The position numbers and the translations under genes were made by a program. A stretch of 64,000 bases of DNA from Streptomyces sp. NBC_00289 (lineage in GTDB: Bacteria; Actinomycetota; Actinomycetes; Streptomycetales; Streptomycetaceae): the NCBI RefSeq assembly GCF_041435115.1, contig NZ_CP108046.1, positions 7,502,001 through 7,566,000 of the forward strand, in the 5' to 3' direction. Positions 9,136 through 17,796 of the stretch are shown here, in pieces (position 1 is the first letter of the stretch; every line of letters starts with the position of its first letter). The notes beneath the pieces are model-generated. The model did no database searches, was not told where the DNA came from, and saw only the letters and a program-made list of their open reading frames with translations.

Positions 9136-9174
9136 GTTCCGGAGTTCCGGAGTCCGGATTCCGAAGTTCCGGAG
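9136..9174. repeat. short TTCCGGAG direct repeats upstream of vWA gene
   Basis: Immediately after the large palindrome, TTCCGGAG recurs three times, with a related copy (GTCCGGATTCCGAAG) in between. TTCCGGA is itself close to palindromic. The block ends about 40 bp before the vWA start, where a promoter or operator would lie. No function can be assigned. Confidence 0.6.
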
Positions 9175-9214
9175 CAAAAAGCCACACCGCTTCGAACACC
9201 GAAAGAGGAACACC

Positions 9215-9943
9215 GTGAACATGTACGACGACGCGGTACCCGGCCAGGACGCCAACGTCTACCACCTGCGGCAGAAATGCCTGCCGACCTACCTCGTGAT
9301 CGACGCGTCGAGTTCGATGCAACCGCACCAGAACACCCTCAACCAGACCCTCACCCAACTGCACGCCACCATTTCCGAAAGCCCTCGGGTATCGGAATTC
9401 GCTCACATGTCTTTGATCGCTTTCTCGACGGACGCACACCTGATCATCGAGATGACCGATCTCGATCGGATTCAGGCGATGCCGGAAGTCGTGTGCAACG
9501 GGCTCACCAACTACTCCGCCGCCTTCGACCTCGTACGCAGCCGTATCGAAACAGACGTCGACGACCTGCGCAGCATGGGCATGGCCGTACTGCGCCCCGT
9601 CATGTTCCTCCTCACCGACGGCGCCCCCACCGACAAGGGCTGGCACGACGCGTTCCGGCGACTCGTCAACCGCTCCTGGCCGCGCTACCCGCACGTCATC
9701 AGCTACGGCTTCGGCGCGGCCAACCCGGACGTCCTCGGCAAGGTCGCCACCAAGGCCGCCTTCCTCGCCGAGGCCGGAACCGACCAGGACCACGCCCTGC
9801 TCCAGGCACTCGGCAGCCTGCTCAACTCGCTCGTCGCCTCCTCACGCGCGGGCGAGATGCAGATCCCCCGCTCCGCCCCCGGCTTCACCGAACAGCCGGT
9901 CAGCGACGAGTACCTGACCGTCTCCGCCGAGTACATGGACTGA
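9215..9943 (+). CDS. vWA-domain protein (TerY-like)
   Basis: Cytosolic von Willebrand factor A protein, a metal-dependent docking module; in TerY-P triads the vWA protein is the likely scaffold or kinase target. The 242 residues start with the MIDAS motif DASSS near residue 30 (DxSxS). The distal metal Asp is in FLLTDGAPTDKG, and the domain fills the protein. The start is GTG at 9215, 6 bases after AAAGAGGA; ATG 9221 is farther from that site. The first third (9215-9500) has lower GC than its neighbours. It is followed 5 bp later by the small membrane protein gene. Confidence 0.85.
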   Translation: MNMYDDAVPGQDANVYHLRQKCLPTYLVIDASSSMQPHQNTLNQTLTQLHATISESPRVSEFAHMSLIAFSTDAHLIIEMTDLDRIQAMPEVVCNGLTNYSAAFDLVRSRIETDVDDLRSMGMAVLRPVMFLLTDGAPTDKGWHDAFRRLVNRSWPRYPHVISYGFGAANPDVLGKVATKAAFLAEAGTDQDHALLQALGSLLNSLVASSRAGEMQIPRSAPGFTEQPVSDEYLTVSAEYMD

Positions 9944-9948
9944 CCGCC

Positions 9949-10329
9949 ATGACCGCCCGCCACACCGCCGCCGCCCACAACCGGCTGCTGATCACCGCCA
10001 CCGCCCTGGTCGCGGCAGCCGCCCTGTTACGCCTCGTCTCTCCCGACGCCGACGCCGACGCGGCACCCGGCCCGGACGACAAGCCGTCGCACAGCAGCGC
10101 CCCGGCAAAAGCCACCCGTACCGCGAAACCCGGCCACTCCGCGAAATCGACCCCGGACAAACCGACGGACGACCGGCCGAAGAGCCCCACCCACAAGGAC
10201 TCCGCACACGACCCGGCACCCGGCGCGTCCCTCCCACGGCCCGTCACCACGACGGCCCACCCGCAACAACCCACCCACAACGTCCGGCTGCCGGACAACC
10301 CCGCGCCCCCCGACAACCCCGAAGACTGA
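9949..10329 (+). CDS. small single-pass membrane or exported protein with disordered tail; TTA codon
   Basis: No family recognised. In 126 residues, about 10-29 form one hydrophobic helix (LLITATALVAAAALLRLV). Roughly 95 residues of Pro/Lys/Ser/His/Asp-rich disordered sequence follow. With RH before the helix the topology is probably N-in, tail outside. Translation starts 5 bp after the vWA stop. Codon 27 (10027-10029) is TTA, read by the bldA tRNA, so the gene should be made late in development. Position between vWA and the zinc-ribbon gene suggests an accessory or periplasmic-side part of the cassette. Confidence 0.7.
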   Translation: MTARHTAAAHNRLLITATALVAAAALLRLVSPDADADAAPGPDDKPSHSSAPAKATRTAKPGHSAKSTPDKPTDDRPKSPTHKDSAHDPAPGASLPRPVTTTAHPQQPTHNVRLPDNPAPPDNPED

Positions 10330-10436
10330 CCCGCCCCGACGCCACCTGACCCGATCAGACAGACCCAATCGACCGACCCGACCCAACCCGACCCGACCCA
10401 CCGCACGCCCCGCGTGCCGAGCGAAGACAGACGACC

Positions 10437-12167
10437 ATGACCCTTCCGACCCTGCACTGCCCCCGCTGCGGAACCGCCAACGACCGCAACTACACCACCT
10501 GCCACCACTGCGGCGCCGTACGCGTCTTCGACCCCCTCGCCACAGCCGCCCAGACCACGACCAAACCTCCGCCCACCGCACACGCCCGGCCCCCCACACC
10601 CCCCTACGCCCCACCACCCACCCTCACCGCGCACCCCACCCTCACCACACACCCCACCGTCCCCGCACCACCCGTCCCCTCCGGCGTCCCCCCGGCCGCC
10701 GCCCCCCGCTTCGCCCGCGACGTCACCCGGTACCTGTGCACCGCCGTCCACACCGACACCAAGTTCGCCCGCCACGTCGTCGAACAGATCCTGGAAGAAC
10801 CCCGGCGAGCCGTCGCCTCCTCACCCGGCGTCGACCTCGGCTGCGTCCTGCGCCACGCACTGGCCGCCCGCCGCCGCCAGGTACGCCGCGACATCATCCT
10901 CGCCCTGCTGCTCCTCGTCGTACTGATCACCCTGCCGATCACCTTCGGCGCGACCCTCGTCCTCGGCTTCCTCGCGGCCTGGGTTATCGTCGCCGTCGAA
11001 TCGCTCACCGTGCACTACGGCGTCGTCGCCGGACAGCTCAAACGTGAGAACTTCGCCCCCAGCCAGGCCCCCCAGCCCCTCAGCGTCGAAAACCGGCGGC
11101 GCATCGAGGCCATCGAGCGACGCGACCGAGGCAACGTCGTCGTGTTCTCCCTCTACGCACCCTTCATCGGATACGGACAGGCCACCGGCACCTGGTCGTT
11201 CGCCCTCGACACCGCCCGCCCCGAAGAAGGCAAACAGGTCATCCCCTTCACCGTCCACGAACTCAACGACCACCTCGCCACCCGCGTCGGCGACCTGAAA
11301 CTCCCCGGCGTCCACGTCGAGAACCTCCTGCTCGTCAACGGCGCCGACCTCCTCTACGGCGTCGACGACCGCACCCGCGACGAACTCCTGACCGACACCG
11401 CCGGACCCCCCAGCGAAAAGGTCTCACCCCACCTCATGCACGACCTGCGCGAGGACGGCAAAGGCCGCGCCCGCCCCTACCTGGCCATCCGCGTCACCGG
11501 CTGGAGCGGAGAACTCGCCACCACACTCTTCCTGCGCTGCGCACTGCTGTCCGACCGCAAAATGCTCTTCATCGAAGGCAGCAGCTCCCTCCTCGCCCCC
11601 GTCCGCGAGCCCTACCGCATCGCCGACCAACTCCTCGACTCGCCCACCCTCCGCCAATGGTGGGCCCTCGTCCGCAACGCGGGACGCCGCGCACCGGGCC
11701 TGCTCATCGGCTCCCCCTTCTCCGTGATCGCCGGCCTCTTCTCACCCCTCATCGAACACCGCAAACAACGCCGCCAGGCACGGGAGATCCGACACCGCAC
11801 CTTCAACTACGGCGCCTCCTTCAGCATCAGAGACGCGGCGAGCGACCAGCTCTACTACCGCTACTTCCAGCAACTCGACCGCGAGCTGTACGCCAAAACG
11901 GTCGAACACCGCGTACTCGACGCGCTGGTGGAGTTCATGGAGGACCACAACATCGACCCCAGCGAACTCATCCAACGCCAGACCACCATCAACAACACCG
12001 GCCTGTACGCCGCCGGAAACATGACCCTCAACGGCTCCGCCGTCGGCGTCGGCGGCAGCATGGCCGGAGTCTTCCGCCGCGGCCAGACAGCAGGCACCCC
12101 CGCCCGCGGCCCCGCGGGACCGTCCGCCGGCGCCTCAGCCGGAACACCCGCCACCAGAGGAAGGTGA
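10437..12167 (+). CDS. zinc-ribbon, two-helix membrane protein of unknown function (cassette)
   Basis: No named family recognised. The 576 residues begin with a zinc ribbon (Cys8, Cys11, Cys22, Cys25; CPRCG...CHHCG), then a Pro/Thr-rich linker. A helical segment precedes two adjacent membrane helices (about 152-190). A 300-residue soluble domain rich in beta strands follows, with GNVVVFSLYAPFIGYG near its start. The C-terminal part is a helix plus the glycine motif NNTGLYAAGNMTLNGSAV (about 518-535) and a disordered Gly/Ala tail. A related motif opens the next gene's product, which suggests the two assemble. ATG 10437 has only a weak ribosome site (GCGAAG). The 107-bp gap upstream is GACCC-rich. 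Confidence 0.75.
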   Translation: MTLPTLHCPRCGTANDRNYTTCHHCGAVRVFDPLATAAQTTTKPPPTAHARPPTPPYAPPPTLTAHPTLTTHPTVPAPPVPSGVPPAAAPRFARDVTRYLCTAVHTDTKFARHVVEQILEEPRRAVASSPGVDLGCVLRHALAARRRQVRRDIILALLLLVVLITLPITFGATLVLGFLAAWVIVAVESLTVHYGVVAGQLKRENFAPSQAPQPLSVENRRRIEAIERRDRGNVVVFSLYAPFIGYGQATGTWSFALDTARPEEGKQVIPFTVHELNDHLATRVGDLKLPGVHVENLLLVNGADLLYGVDDRTRDELLTDTAGPPSEKVSPHLMHDLREDGKGRARPYLAIRVTGWSGELATTLFLRCALLSDRKMLFIEGSSSLLAPVREPYRIADQLLDSPTLRQWWALVRNAGRRAPGLLIGSPFSVIAGLFSPLIEHRKQRRQAREIRHRTFNYGASFSIRDAASDQLYYRYFQQLDRELYAKTVEHRVLDALVEFMEDHNIDPSELIQRQTTINNTGLYAAGNMTLNGSAVGVGGSMAGVFRRGQTAGTPARGPAGPSAGASAGTPATRGR

Positions 12168-12171
12168 CACC

Positions 12172-12549
12172 ATGTCAGCAGGCATGGGCAGAAACAGCGG
12201 CATCCACGCGGGCGGCGACCTCCGCATCGACCGCAGCGCCGTCGCCCTCGACCACTCCACCGCCACCACCGGCCACCCCACCGACACCGACCGAGAAACC
12301 GCCATCACCGAACTGCGCACCGCCACACGGCTGTTGCTCGAACAACTCCGCACAGACCAAAGCCGCTACGAAGACGGCGCGGAACTCGTCGACGCCGCCG
12401 AACACCTCGAAGCCGAACTCGTCCGCGACACACCACGCCGCAACATCCTGCTGCGCTGGCTCGGCTTCATCGCCCCCGGGGTACAGGCCACGGCCGCCAT
12501 CGCGGCCGACGTCGCAGCCATCCAGAACAACGTCACCACCCTGCTGTGA
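12172..12549 (+). CDS. small helical partner protein with N-terminal glycine motif (DUF5955-like)
   Basis: Small protein of 125 residues. It opens with GRNSGIHAGGDLRIDRSAV (6-24), similar to the C-terminal motif of the preceding product. Two amphipathic helices (about 45-95) and a hydrophobic C-terminal helix (WLGFIAPGVQATAAIAADVA) follow. I recall a Streptomyces family labelled DUF5955 with this layout; not checked. The ATG lies 5 bp after the upstream stop, with GGAAGGTGA as ribosome site overlapping that gene's end, so the two are co-translated. Last gene of the cassette; a strong hairpin follows. Confidence 0.72.
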   Translation: MSAGMGRNSGIHAGGDLRIDRSAVALDHSTATTGHPTDTDRETAITELRTATRLLLEQLRTDQSRYEDGAELVDAAEHLEAELVRDTPRRNILLRWLGFIAPGVQATAAIAADVAAIQNNVTTLL

Positions 12550-12554
12550 CAACC

Positions 12555-12585
12555 GAGGGCCGGCGGCACACCGCCGCCGGCCCTC
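12555..12585. terminator. bidirectional hairpin between convergent units
   Basis: Twelve-bp perfect stem, 12555-12566 pairing with 12574-12585, with a 7-nt loop. It lies between the stop of the last cassette gene (12549) and the stop of the 5'-nucleotidase on the other strand (12599), so it can end both transcripts. Confidence 0.85.
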
Positions 12586-12598
12586 CCACCCCGCACCC

Positions 12599-14398
12599 CT
12601 AGAAGACCGGCACACCATCCCGCGTGAGCTTCCAGTCCACCGACGCGAAGTCCGCCGGATCCAGCACACCCTTCGCCGTCGCCCACTCCGAAATCCGCGT
12701 ACGGATCTCCGTCGACTCCGACCACAGCTCCTGCGCCGACGCCACATGCGGGAACGCGCCGCCACCATTGGCCCGGTAGTTGTTCACCGCCAGCACGAAC
12801 TGCTGCGCATCGTCCAACGGCGCCCCGTTGAACGTCAGGTTCCTGATCCGCGAACCCGCCGCCTGCGCGATGTCGATCTCGTACGCCAGACCCGACACGT
12901 AGTCGTAGTTGTAGTCCGGACGCCCCGCCGCGTTCGTCAGCTTCTCCGTGTCGACCACCGCGCCCGCCGCCGTCTGCACGAAGTACTGCGCCGAGTACTC
13001 CAGGTACGCCCGCACCTGCGCACCCGTCATCAACTTCGCCACCAGCGTGTTGTCGTAGACATACAGGCTGGACAGGTCCCGGATCGTCACCGCGCCGGCC
13101 GGGATCTCCGACGTCCGCGAGAACGGCGACGCCTGCGCGATGACGGGCAGCGAGGCGTACGACGTACCGGCCAGAGCCGCCTTGACGACGTCCTCCTGCA
13201 CCTTCGTGATCAGATCGATGATCGGCGCGTCCTTGTACCGCGCCTCGACCGTCGTCAGCGTCTCCGTCGCCGAACCCACCACCTGGTTGACGTACGCCAC
13301 GACCTTCGCGTGCTCGTCACCCAGCAGCTTCGTGATCTTCGGGTCGTCCGCGACCGTGTTGGAGTTCAGCACCTTCGAAGCGACGGACTCGACCGCCCAC
13401 CGCCCCTTCTCGAACACCAGCTCCACATCGAACACCGACAGCCGCTCCGCATACGCCAACGGCTCCGACAACACGACCGTCCTCCCGGTCTTCGCGTTGA
13501 CGACCTTCAGCTCCGGAATCTCCACATGCGCGTGACCCACCAGCACCGCGTCGATGTCCGGCACCTGCTGCGCCACCAACGCCGCCGAGTTCTCCACATA
13601 CGGCAACTGGTCACCGTACGACGACGTACCCGACGAACCCGAGTGCGCCGACACGATCACCACGTCCGCACCCAGCGACTTCAGCTTCGGCACCCACTTC
13701 GCCGCCTGCTCCTCCAGCCCCGGGAACGCCAGCTTGCCCTGCACATACGCCTTGTCCCAGATCGCGATACCCGGGTTCGTCAGACCCAGCACCGCCACCT
13801 TCACCGGCGGAGCACCCTTCACACAGAACGTCTTGATCACATACGGCTGGAACGCCGGCCTCAGCGTCTTCGCGTCCACCGCGTTCGCCCCGAGCAGCGG
13901 GAACCGCAACTGCGACTCGAACTTCCGCAGCGTCTCGATGCCGTAGTTGAACTCGTGGTTGCCCAGCGCCGCCGCGTCGTACCCGATCGCGTTCATCGCC
14001 TGCGCCATCGGATGCACCGGACCGCCCTTGGCGGTGATCGGGTCCACCTTCGCGTAGTAGTACGTCAGCGGAGTGCCCTGGATCGTGTCGCCGGCGTCCA
14101 GCAGCAGCGTGTTCTCGCGCCCCTTCTCCTCGCGGATCCGGTTCACCAGGGTCGAGATGCGCGACAGCCCCTGCGCGTTGCCCGCGGCGTCCTTGTACTC
14201 CGCGTCCTTGAAGTAGTCCCAGTTGAAGACATGACCGTGCAGATCGGTCGTGCCCATCACCGTCAGCGAGTACCGCTTCGCGGGCTTCTTCGCCGCCTCC
14301 GCGGCCTCGGCGGCCGGCGCCGCCGCGGCACTGGCCAGCGCGACCCCCGCCCCGGTCGCGGCGGACTTCTTCAGGAACTTCCGGCGGTTCAACGGCAT
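12599..14398 (-). CDS. secreted bifunctional metallophosphatase / 5'-nucleotidase (Tat substrate)
   Basis: Exported phosphoesterase that removes phosphate from nucleotides (and probably 2',3'-cyclic nucleotides) outside the membrane, a phosphate and nucleoside salvage role. The 599-residue product starts with a Tat signal (NRRKFLKKSAATGAGVALAS) and an Ala-rich cleavage region. The metallophosphoesterase motifs follow: TDLHGHVFNWDY, GDTIQGTPLTYYY, GNHEFNYG and GHAHVEIPE. The C-terminal half is the 5'-nucleotidase substrate domain. The ATG at 14398 has AGGAG 8 bases upstream, and the Tat motif falls right after it, which fixes the start; upstream in-frame codons lack a ribosome site. Confidence 0.93.
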   Translation of the reverse strand: MPLNRRKFLKKSAATGAGVALASAAAAPAAEAAEAAKKPAKRYSLTVMGTTDLHGHVFNWDYFKDAEYKDAAGNAQGLSRISTLVNRIREEKGRENTLLLDAGDTIQGTPLTYYYAKVDPITAKGGPVHPMAQAMNAIGYDAAALGNHEFNYGIETLRKFESQLRFPLLGANAVDAKTLRPAFQPYVIKTFCVKGAPPVKVAVLGLTNPGIAIWDKAYVQGKLAFPGLEEQAAKWVPKLKSLGADVVIVSAHSGSSGTSSYGDQLPYVENSAALVAQQVPDIDAVLVGHAHVEIPELKVVNAKTGRTVVLSEPLAYAERLSVFDVELVFEKGRWAVESVASKVLNSNTVADDPKITKLLGDEHAKVVAYVNQVVGSATETLTTVEARYKDAPIIDLITKVQEDVVKAALAGTSYASLPVIAQASPFSRTSEIPAGAVTIRDLSSLYVYDNTLVAKLMTGAQVRAYLEYSAQYFVQTAAGAVVDTEKLTNAAGRPDYNYDYVSGLAYEIDIAQAAGSRIRNLTFNGAPLDDAQQFVLAVNNYRANGGGAFPHVASAQELWSESTEIRTRISEWATAKGVLDPADFASVDWKLTRDGVPVF

Positions 14399-14546
14399 GT
14401 CTGCTTCTCCTGGGGAAAGGTCAACGACGCGCGTAGATTCTGACCCGCACAGGACAGACGGCAACAGGTCCACGAGGTTGCGATCTGATGACCTAACCCG
14501 CCATCAGCAGGGCTCCAACCAGGTAAGACGTGACAGAGTGGGACGT

Positions 14547-15263
14547 ATGGCCACGCCTTCCACGGAAGACCCCCAGCCCGCCGTCCCCTACGGCACCCCC
14601 GACGCACCCCGCATCGCCGTCCGCGGCGAAGCACACCTCGAAGTCGACCCCGAAATCGCCCGCATCGGCATCACCGTCGCCTCCCGAGGCAAAGACCGCC
14701 GCACCGCACTCGACGACCTCACCCGCCGCAACACCACCGCCCTCGACCTCATCAAGACCTACGGCAACGCGGTCGAACGCCTCGAAACCGGCGCCTTCTC
14801 CATCACCCCCGAACTCAAAGAACGCGGCCGCGGCGAACGCGTCCACGCCCACCACGGCCACGTCCACATCACCGCCGAACTCACCGACTTCACCGCACTC
14901 GGCGAACTCACCACCCGCCTCGCCGACCTCGAACTCACCCGCGTCGACGGACCCTGGTGGGCCCTGCGCCCCGACTCACCCGCCCACCGCACAGCCCGCC
15001 AACAAGCCGTCCGCGAAGCCGTCCAACGCGCCCGGGAATACGCCGACGCACTCGGGACCACACTCGCGGCCCTCGTCGAACTCGCCGACATCGGCGCCGA
15101 AGCCCCCCAGCCCTACCCCGCAGCCCCCGCCGGCCGCATGCGCTCCATGGCCCGCGCCGCAGCCACCGAGGACATCGCGGCGGCCCTCGACCTCGAACCC
15201 CAACGCCAACACGTCCACGCCCAGGTCAACGCCCGCTTCACCATGGCACCACCACAACTGTGA
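14547..15263 (+). CDS. SIMPL domain (DUF541) protein
   Basis: Protein of 238 residues. It shows the SIMPL hallmarks: PRIAVRGEAHLEVDPEIARIG at the start, then alternating strands and helices, and a terminal strand QVNARFTM. Family members are periplasmic or cytosolic beta-rich oligomers (BP26/OMP28-like) with an unsettled function, often linked to stress. No signal peptide is visible, so this copy is probably cytosolic. The start is ATG 14547 with a weak GAGTGGGA upstream. The gene is divergent from the nucleotidase (148 bp between starts) and upstream of pyk. Confidence 0.85.
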   Translation: MATPSTEDPQPAVPYGTPDAPRIAVRGEAHLEVDPEIARIGITVASRGKDRRTALDDLTRRNTTALDLIKTYGNAVERLETGAFSITPELKERGRGERVHAHHGHVHITAELTDFTALGELTTRLADLELTRVDGPWWALRPDSPAHRTARQQAVREAVQRAREYADALGTTLAALVELADIGAEAPQPYPAAPAGRMRSMARAAATEDIAAALDLEPQRQHVHAQVNARFTMAPPQL

Positions 15264-15452
15264 CGGCTGAGAGCCCACGACTGACGGCTGACCGCCAACG
15301 GTGAAAGGATTCGGCTATCGAATAAGAAGTCGAATTCTCGTCCGCCCCACCCACCGCGAAAACGGAATGCTCATCCGAGCACCCCGGCGCGCAATGCAAC
15401 ACTTGTCAACAATGCTTCACCCAAAGGTTGTTGAGTAGTCATTCCCCACCAA

Positions 15453-15480
15453 TTCACTACCCGCCGGTAAGTCTTAGGCT
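15453..15480 (+). promoter_or_regulatory. candidate sigma-70-type promoter giving a leaderless pyk mRNA
   Basis: TTCACT (15453-15458), 16-bp spacer, TAGGCT (15475-15480). The -10 box ends 6 bases before the pyk ATG (15487), and there is no Shine-Dalgarno between them. Transcription would therefore start at the start codon itself, as in many actinobacterial mRNAs. Confidence 0.5.
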
Positions 15481-15486
15481 CGAACC

Positions 15487-16923
15487 ATGCGCCGAGCAAA
15501 GATCGTCTGTACCCTGGGCCCCGCCACCGACTCGTACGACCAGATCAAAGCACTGGTCGACGCCGGAATGGACGTCGCCCGCCTCAACCTCAGCCACGGC
15601 ACCCACGCCGAACACGAGGAGCGCTACCAACACGTACGCAAGGCCTCCGACGAAACCGGCCGCAGCGTCGGAATCCTCGCCGACCTTCAAGGCCCGAAGA
15701 TCCGCCTCGGCCACTTCACCGAAGGCCCCGTACTCCTCGAACGCGGCGACACCTTCACCATCACCGTCGAAGAAGGCATCGAAGGCGACCGCCAACAATG
15801 CGGAACGACGTACGCCGGCCTCGCAGCCGACGTCACCACCGGCGAACGCATCCTCGTCGACGACGGCAAGGTCTGCCTCGAAGTCACCGAGATCGACGGA
15901 CCACGAGTCCACACACGCGTCATCGAAGGCGGCGTGATCTCCGACCACAAAGGCCTCAACCTCCCCGGCGTCGCCGTCTCCGTCCCCGCCCTCTCCAAAA
16001 AGGACGAAGAAGACCTGCGCTGGGCACTCCGCACCGGCTGCGACGTCATCGCCCTCTCCTTCGTCCGCAACGGCAGAGACATCCTGGACGTCCACCGGAT
16101 CATGGACGACGAAGGCCACCGACTGCCCGTCATCGCCAAGGTCGAGAAACCCCAGGCCGTCCAGAACATCGACGACATCGTCGCCGCCTTCGACGGCATC
16201 ATGGTCGCCCGAGGCGACCTCGGCGTCGAAATGCCACTGGAGCAGGTCCCCCTCGTCCAGAAGCGCGCGATCAAACTGGCGAAACGCAACGCCAAACCCG
16301 TCATCGTCGCCACCCAGATGCTCGACTCGATGATCGAGAACTCCCGCCCCACCAGGGCAGAGGCCAGCGACGTCGCCAACGCGGTCATCGACGGCACCGA
16401 CGCGGTCATGCTCTCCGGCGAGACGAGCGTGGGCAAATACGCCGTCCAGACCGTCCTCACCATGGCGAAGATCGTGGAAGCCGCGGAGGAGGACATCCTC
16501 GCCAAAGGCCTCCCCGACCTGACGGAAAGCAACAAACCCCGCACCCAGGGCGGCGCCATCGCCCGCGCCGCAGCCGAACTGGGCGACTTCCTCGGCGCCA
16601 GATTCCTCGTCGCCTTCACCCAGTCCGGCGACACCGTCCGCCGCCTCTCCCGCTACCGCTCCCCGATCCCCCTCCTCGCCTTCACCCCCGTCCAGGCCAC
16701 CCGCTCCCAGCTCAGCCTCACCTGGGGAGTGGAGACCTTCCTCGGCCCGCACGTGGACTCCACGGACGCGATGGTCGACCAGGTGGACGAGCTGCTGCTG
16801 AAGTACGGCCGCTGCGAGCGGGGCGACATCGTCGTCATCACGGCCGGCTCACCCCCCGGAGTCTCGGGCTCGACGAACCTGGTCCGCGTCCACCACGTGG
16901 GCGAGGACGACAGCCCCAAGTAA
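15487..16923 (+). CDS. pyk: pyruvate kinase
   Basis: Glycolytic enzyme converting phosphoenolpyruvate and ADP to pyruvate and ATP in the cytosol. The 478 residues show the full set: MDVARLNLSHGTH, LADLQGPKIRLG, and the active-site block KVEKPQAVQNIDDI with IMVARGDLGVEMP. A C-terminal allosteric domain ends in the usual HHVGE region. Streptomyces normally have two pyk genes; this is the one next to tRNA-Leu and the ANTAR regulator. The stop (16921-16923) abuts the stop of a homing endonuclease-like gene on the other strand, leaving no room for a terminator of its own. Confidence 0.97.
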   Translation: MRRAKIVCTLGPATDSYDQIKALVDAGMDVARLNLSHGTHAEHEERYQHVRKASDETGRSVGILADLQGPKIRLGHFTEGPVLLERGDTFTITVEEGIEGDRQQCGTTYAGLAADVTTGERILVDDGKVCLEVTEIDGPRVHTRVIEGGVISDHKGLNLPGVAVSVPALSKKDEEDLRWALRTGCDVIALSFVRNGRDILDVHRIMDDEGHRLPVIAKVEKPQAVQNIDDIVAAFDGIMVARGDLGVEMPLEQVPLVQKRAIKLAKRNAKPVIVATQMLDSMIENSRPTRAEASDVANAVIDGTDAVMLSGETSVGKYAVQTVLTMAKIVEAAEEDILAKGLPDLTESNKPRTQGGAIARAAAELGDFLGARFLVAFTQSGDTVRRLSRYRSPIPLLAFTPVQATRSQLSLTWGVETFLGPHVDSTDAMVDQVDELLLKYGRCERGDIVVITAGSPPGVSGSTNLVRVHHVGEDDSPK

Positions 16924-17712
16924 TCAGTACTTGGGGCCTACGTGGGCGTCGAGCAGGGCGACGGAGGCTTTGCGGGCGATTGAGACGTTGAACGGGTCGC
17001 TGCCGCGAGCGAGAGTGGTCCACTCGACGCCGACCTTGTCGAGAGTGTCCGTGAAGAGCTTCCGGATGTCGTCTGACTTGTTGGCGAAGAAGTACCGAGG
17101 GTATTCGTAGCGCTTGCGCTCCCCGGCGACGAGGCGAGTCGTCCAGTTGATGATGCGGCAGCCGTCAGAGTGGATGAGACCGCGGATGAATTCCCAGGGG
17201 TGAGCGTCGACGATCTCCTGCTGCCAGGATTCCAGGATGATCGGGCGCTCGTGCTTCTTGCCAGGACCGTGCTGGGGAAACATGCAGAGCAGGTGCTTCG
17301 AGTAGACCTTCACGTTGCTGCAGCCGGTTCTGCGGACGCGGCACACGGAATTGTCCGGAAAAACCGTACGCATGGCTTTTTCGCAGTCGTCCATGAGGCC
17401 GGTCCATGACTCGGTGCACGTGATCATGAGGTTGGGTACGCGGTGCTCGGAGTAGTGGCTGACGTGGCCATCGCCCAGATAGAGGCCAAAGAGGTAGCTG
17501 TAGGCCGACTCGTCGAGCTTTCGGCCATCGCATCGGGGGCATTTGGCCTCGTGCCTACCCGGGCACTCGTTCCGCCTCGCCCGGTCCAGATGCTTCCAAT
17601 AGCCGATCGTTCCGAGAGGGACGTTGAGGCTTCGGGCCACGTCCGCGTTCTTGGCGCCGTCCCGGAGAAGAGCGAGTGCCCTTTGTCGTACTTGAGTGCC
17701 ATGGAAGTTCAT
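16924..17712 (-). CDS. free-standing LAGLIDADG-type homing endonuclease-like protein with HTH
   Basis: Probable DNA-cleaving selfish or domesticated protein. The 262 residues begin with a small helix-turn-helix (NADVARSLNVPLGTIGYWKH) and a zinc knuckle (CPGRHEAKCPRC). Two LAGLIDADG-like helices follow, YLFGLYLGDGHV and FIRGLIHSDGCR, each with the catalytic acidic residue in GDG or SDG. Two such motifs mean a monomeric enzyme. There is no intron or intein around it. It fills the whole gap between pyk and tRNA-Leu, with its stop touching the pyk stop. ATG 17712 is taken; GTG 17730 lacks any ribosome site. Similar genes in Streptomyces are often labelled only as HTH proteins. GC is a little lower than in the flanking genes. 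Confidence 0.8.
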   Translation of the reverse strand: MNFHGTQVRQRALALLRDGAKNADVARSLNVPLGTIGYWKHLDRARRNECPGRHEAKCPRCDGRKLDESAYSYLFGLYLGDGHVSHYSEHRVPNLMITCTESWTGLMDDCEKAMRTVFPDNSVCRVRRTGCSNVKVYSKHLLCMFPQHGPGKKHERPIILESWQQEIVDAHPWEFIRGLIHSDGCRIINWTTRLVAGERKRYEYPRYFFANKSDDIRKLFTDTLDKVGVEWTTLARGSDPFNVSIARKASVALLDAHVGPKY

Positions 17713-17796
17713 GCGACCACTCTGCGTCACTGTATGTAACCGAGTGCAGTGAAAAGCGGAGGTTCACGAGAACGTGCCCCTCCGCTTCAAAAAATG

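Noticed and set aside
16924..17712. Group I intron or intein hosting the LAGLIDADG gene
   Set aside because: pyk is intact and ends before it, the tRNA-Leu is uninterrupted, and the frame has its own start and stop.
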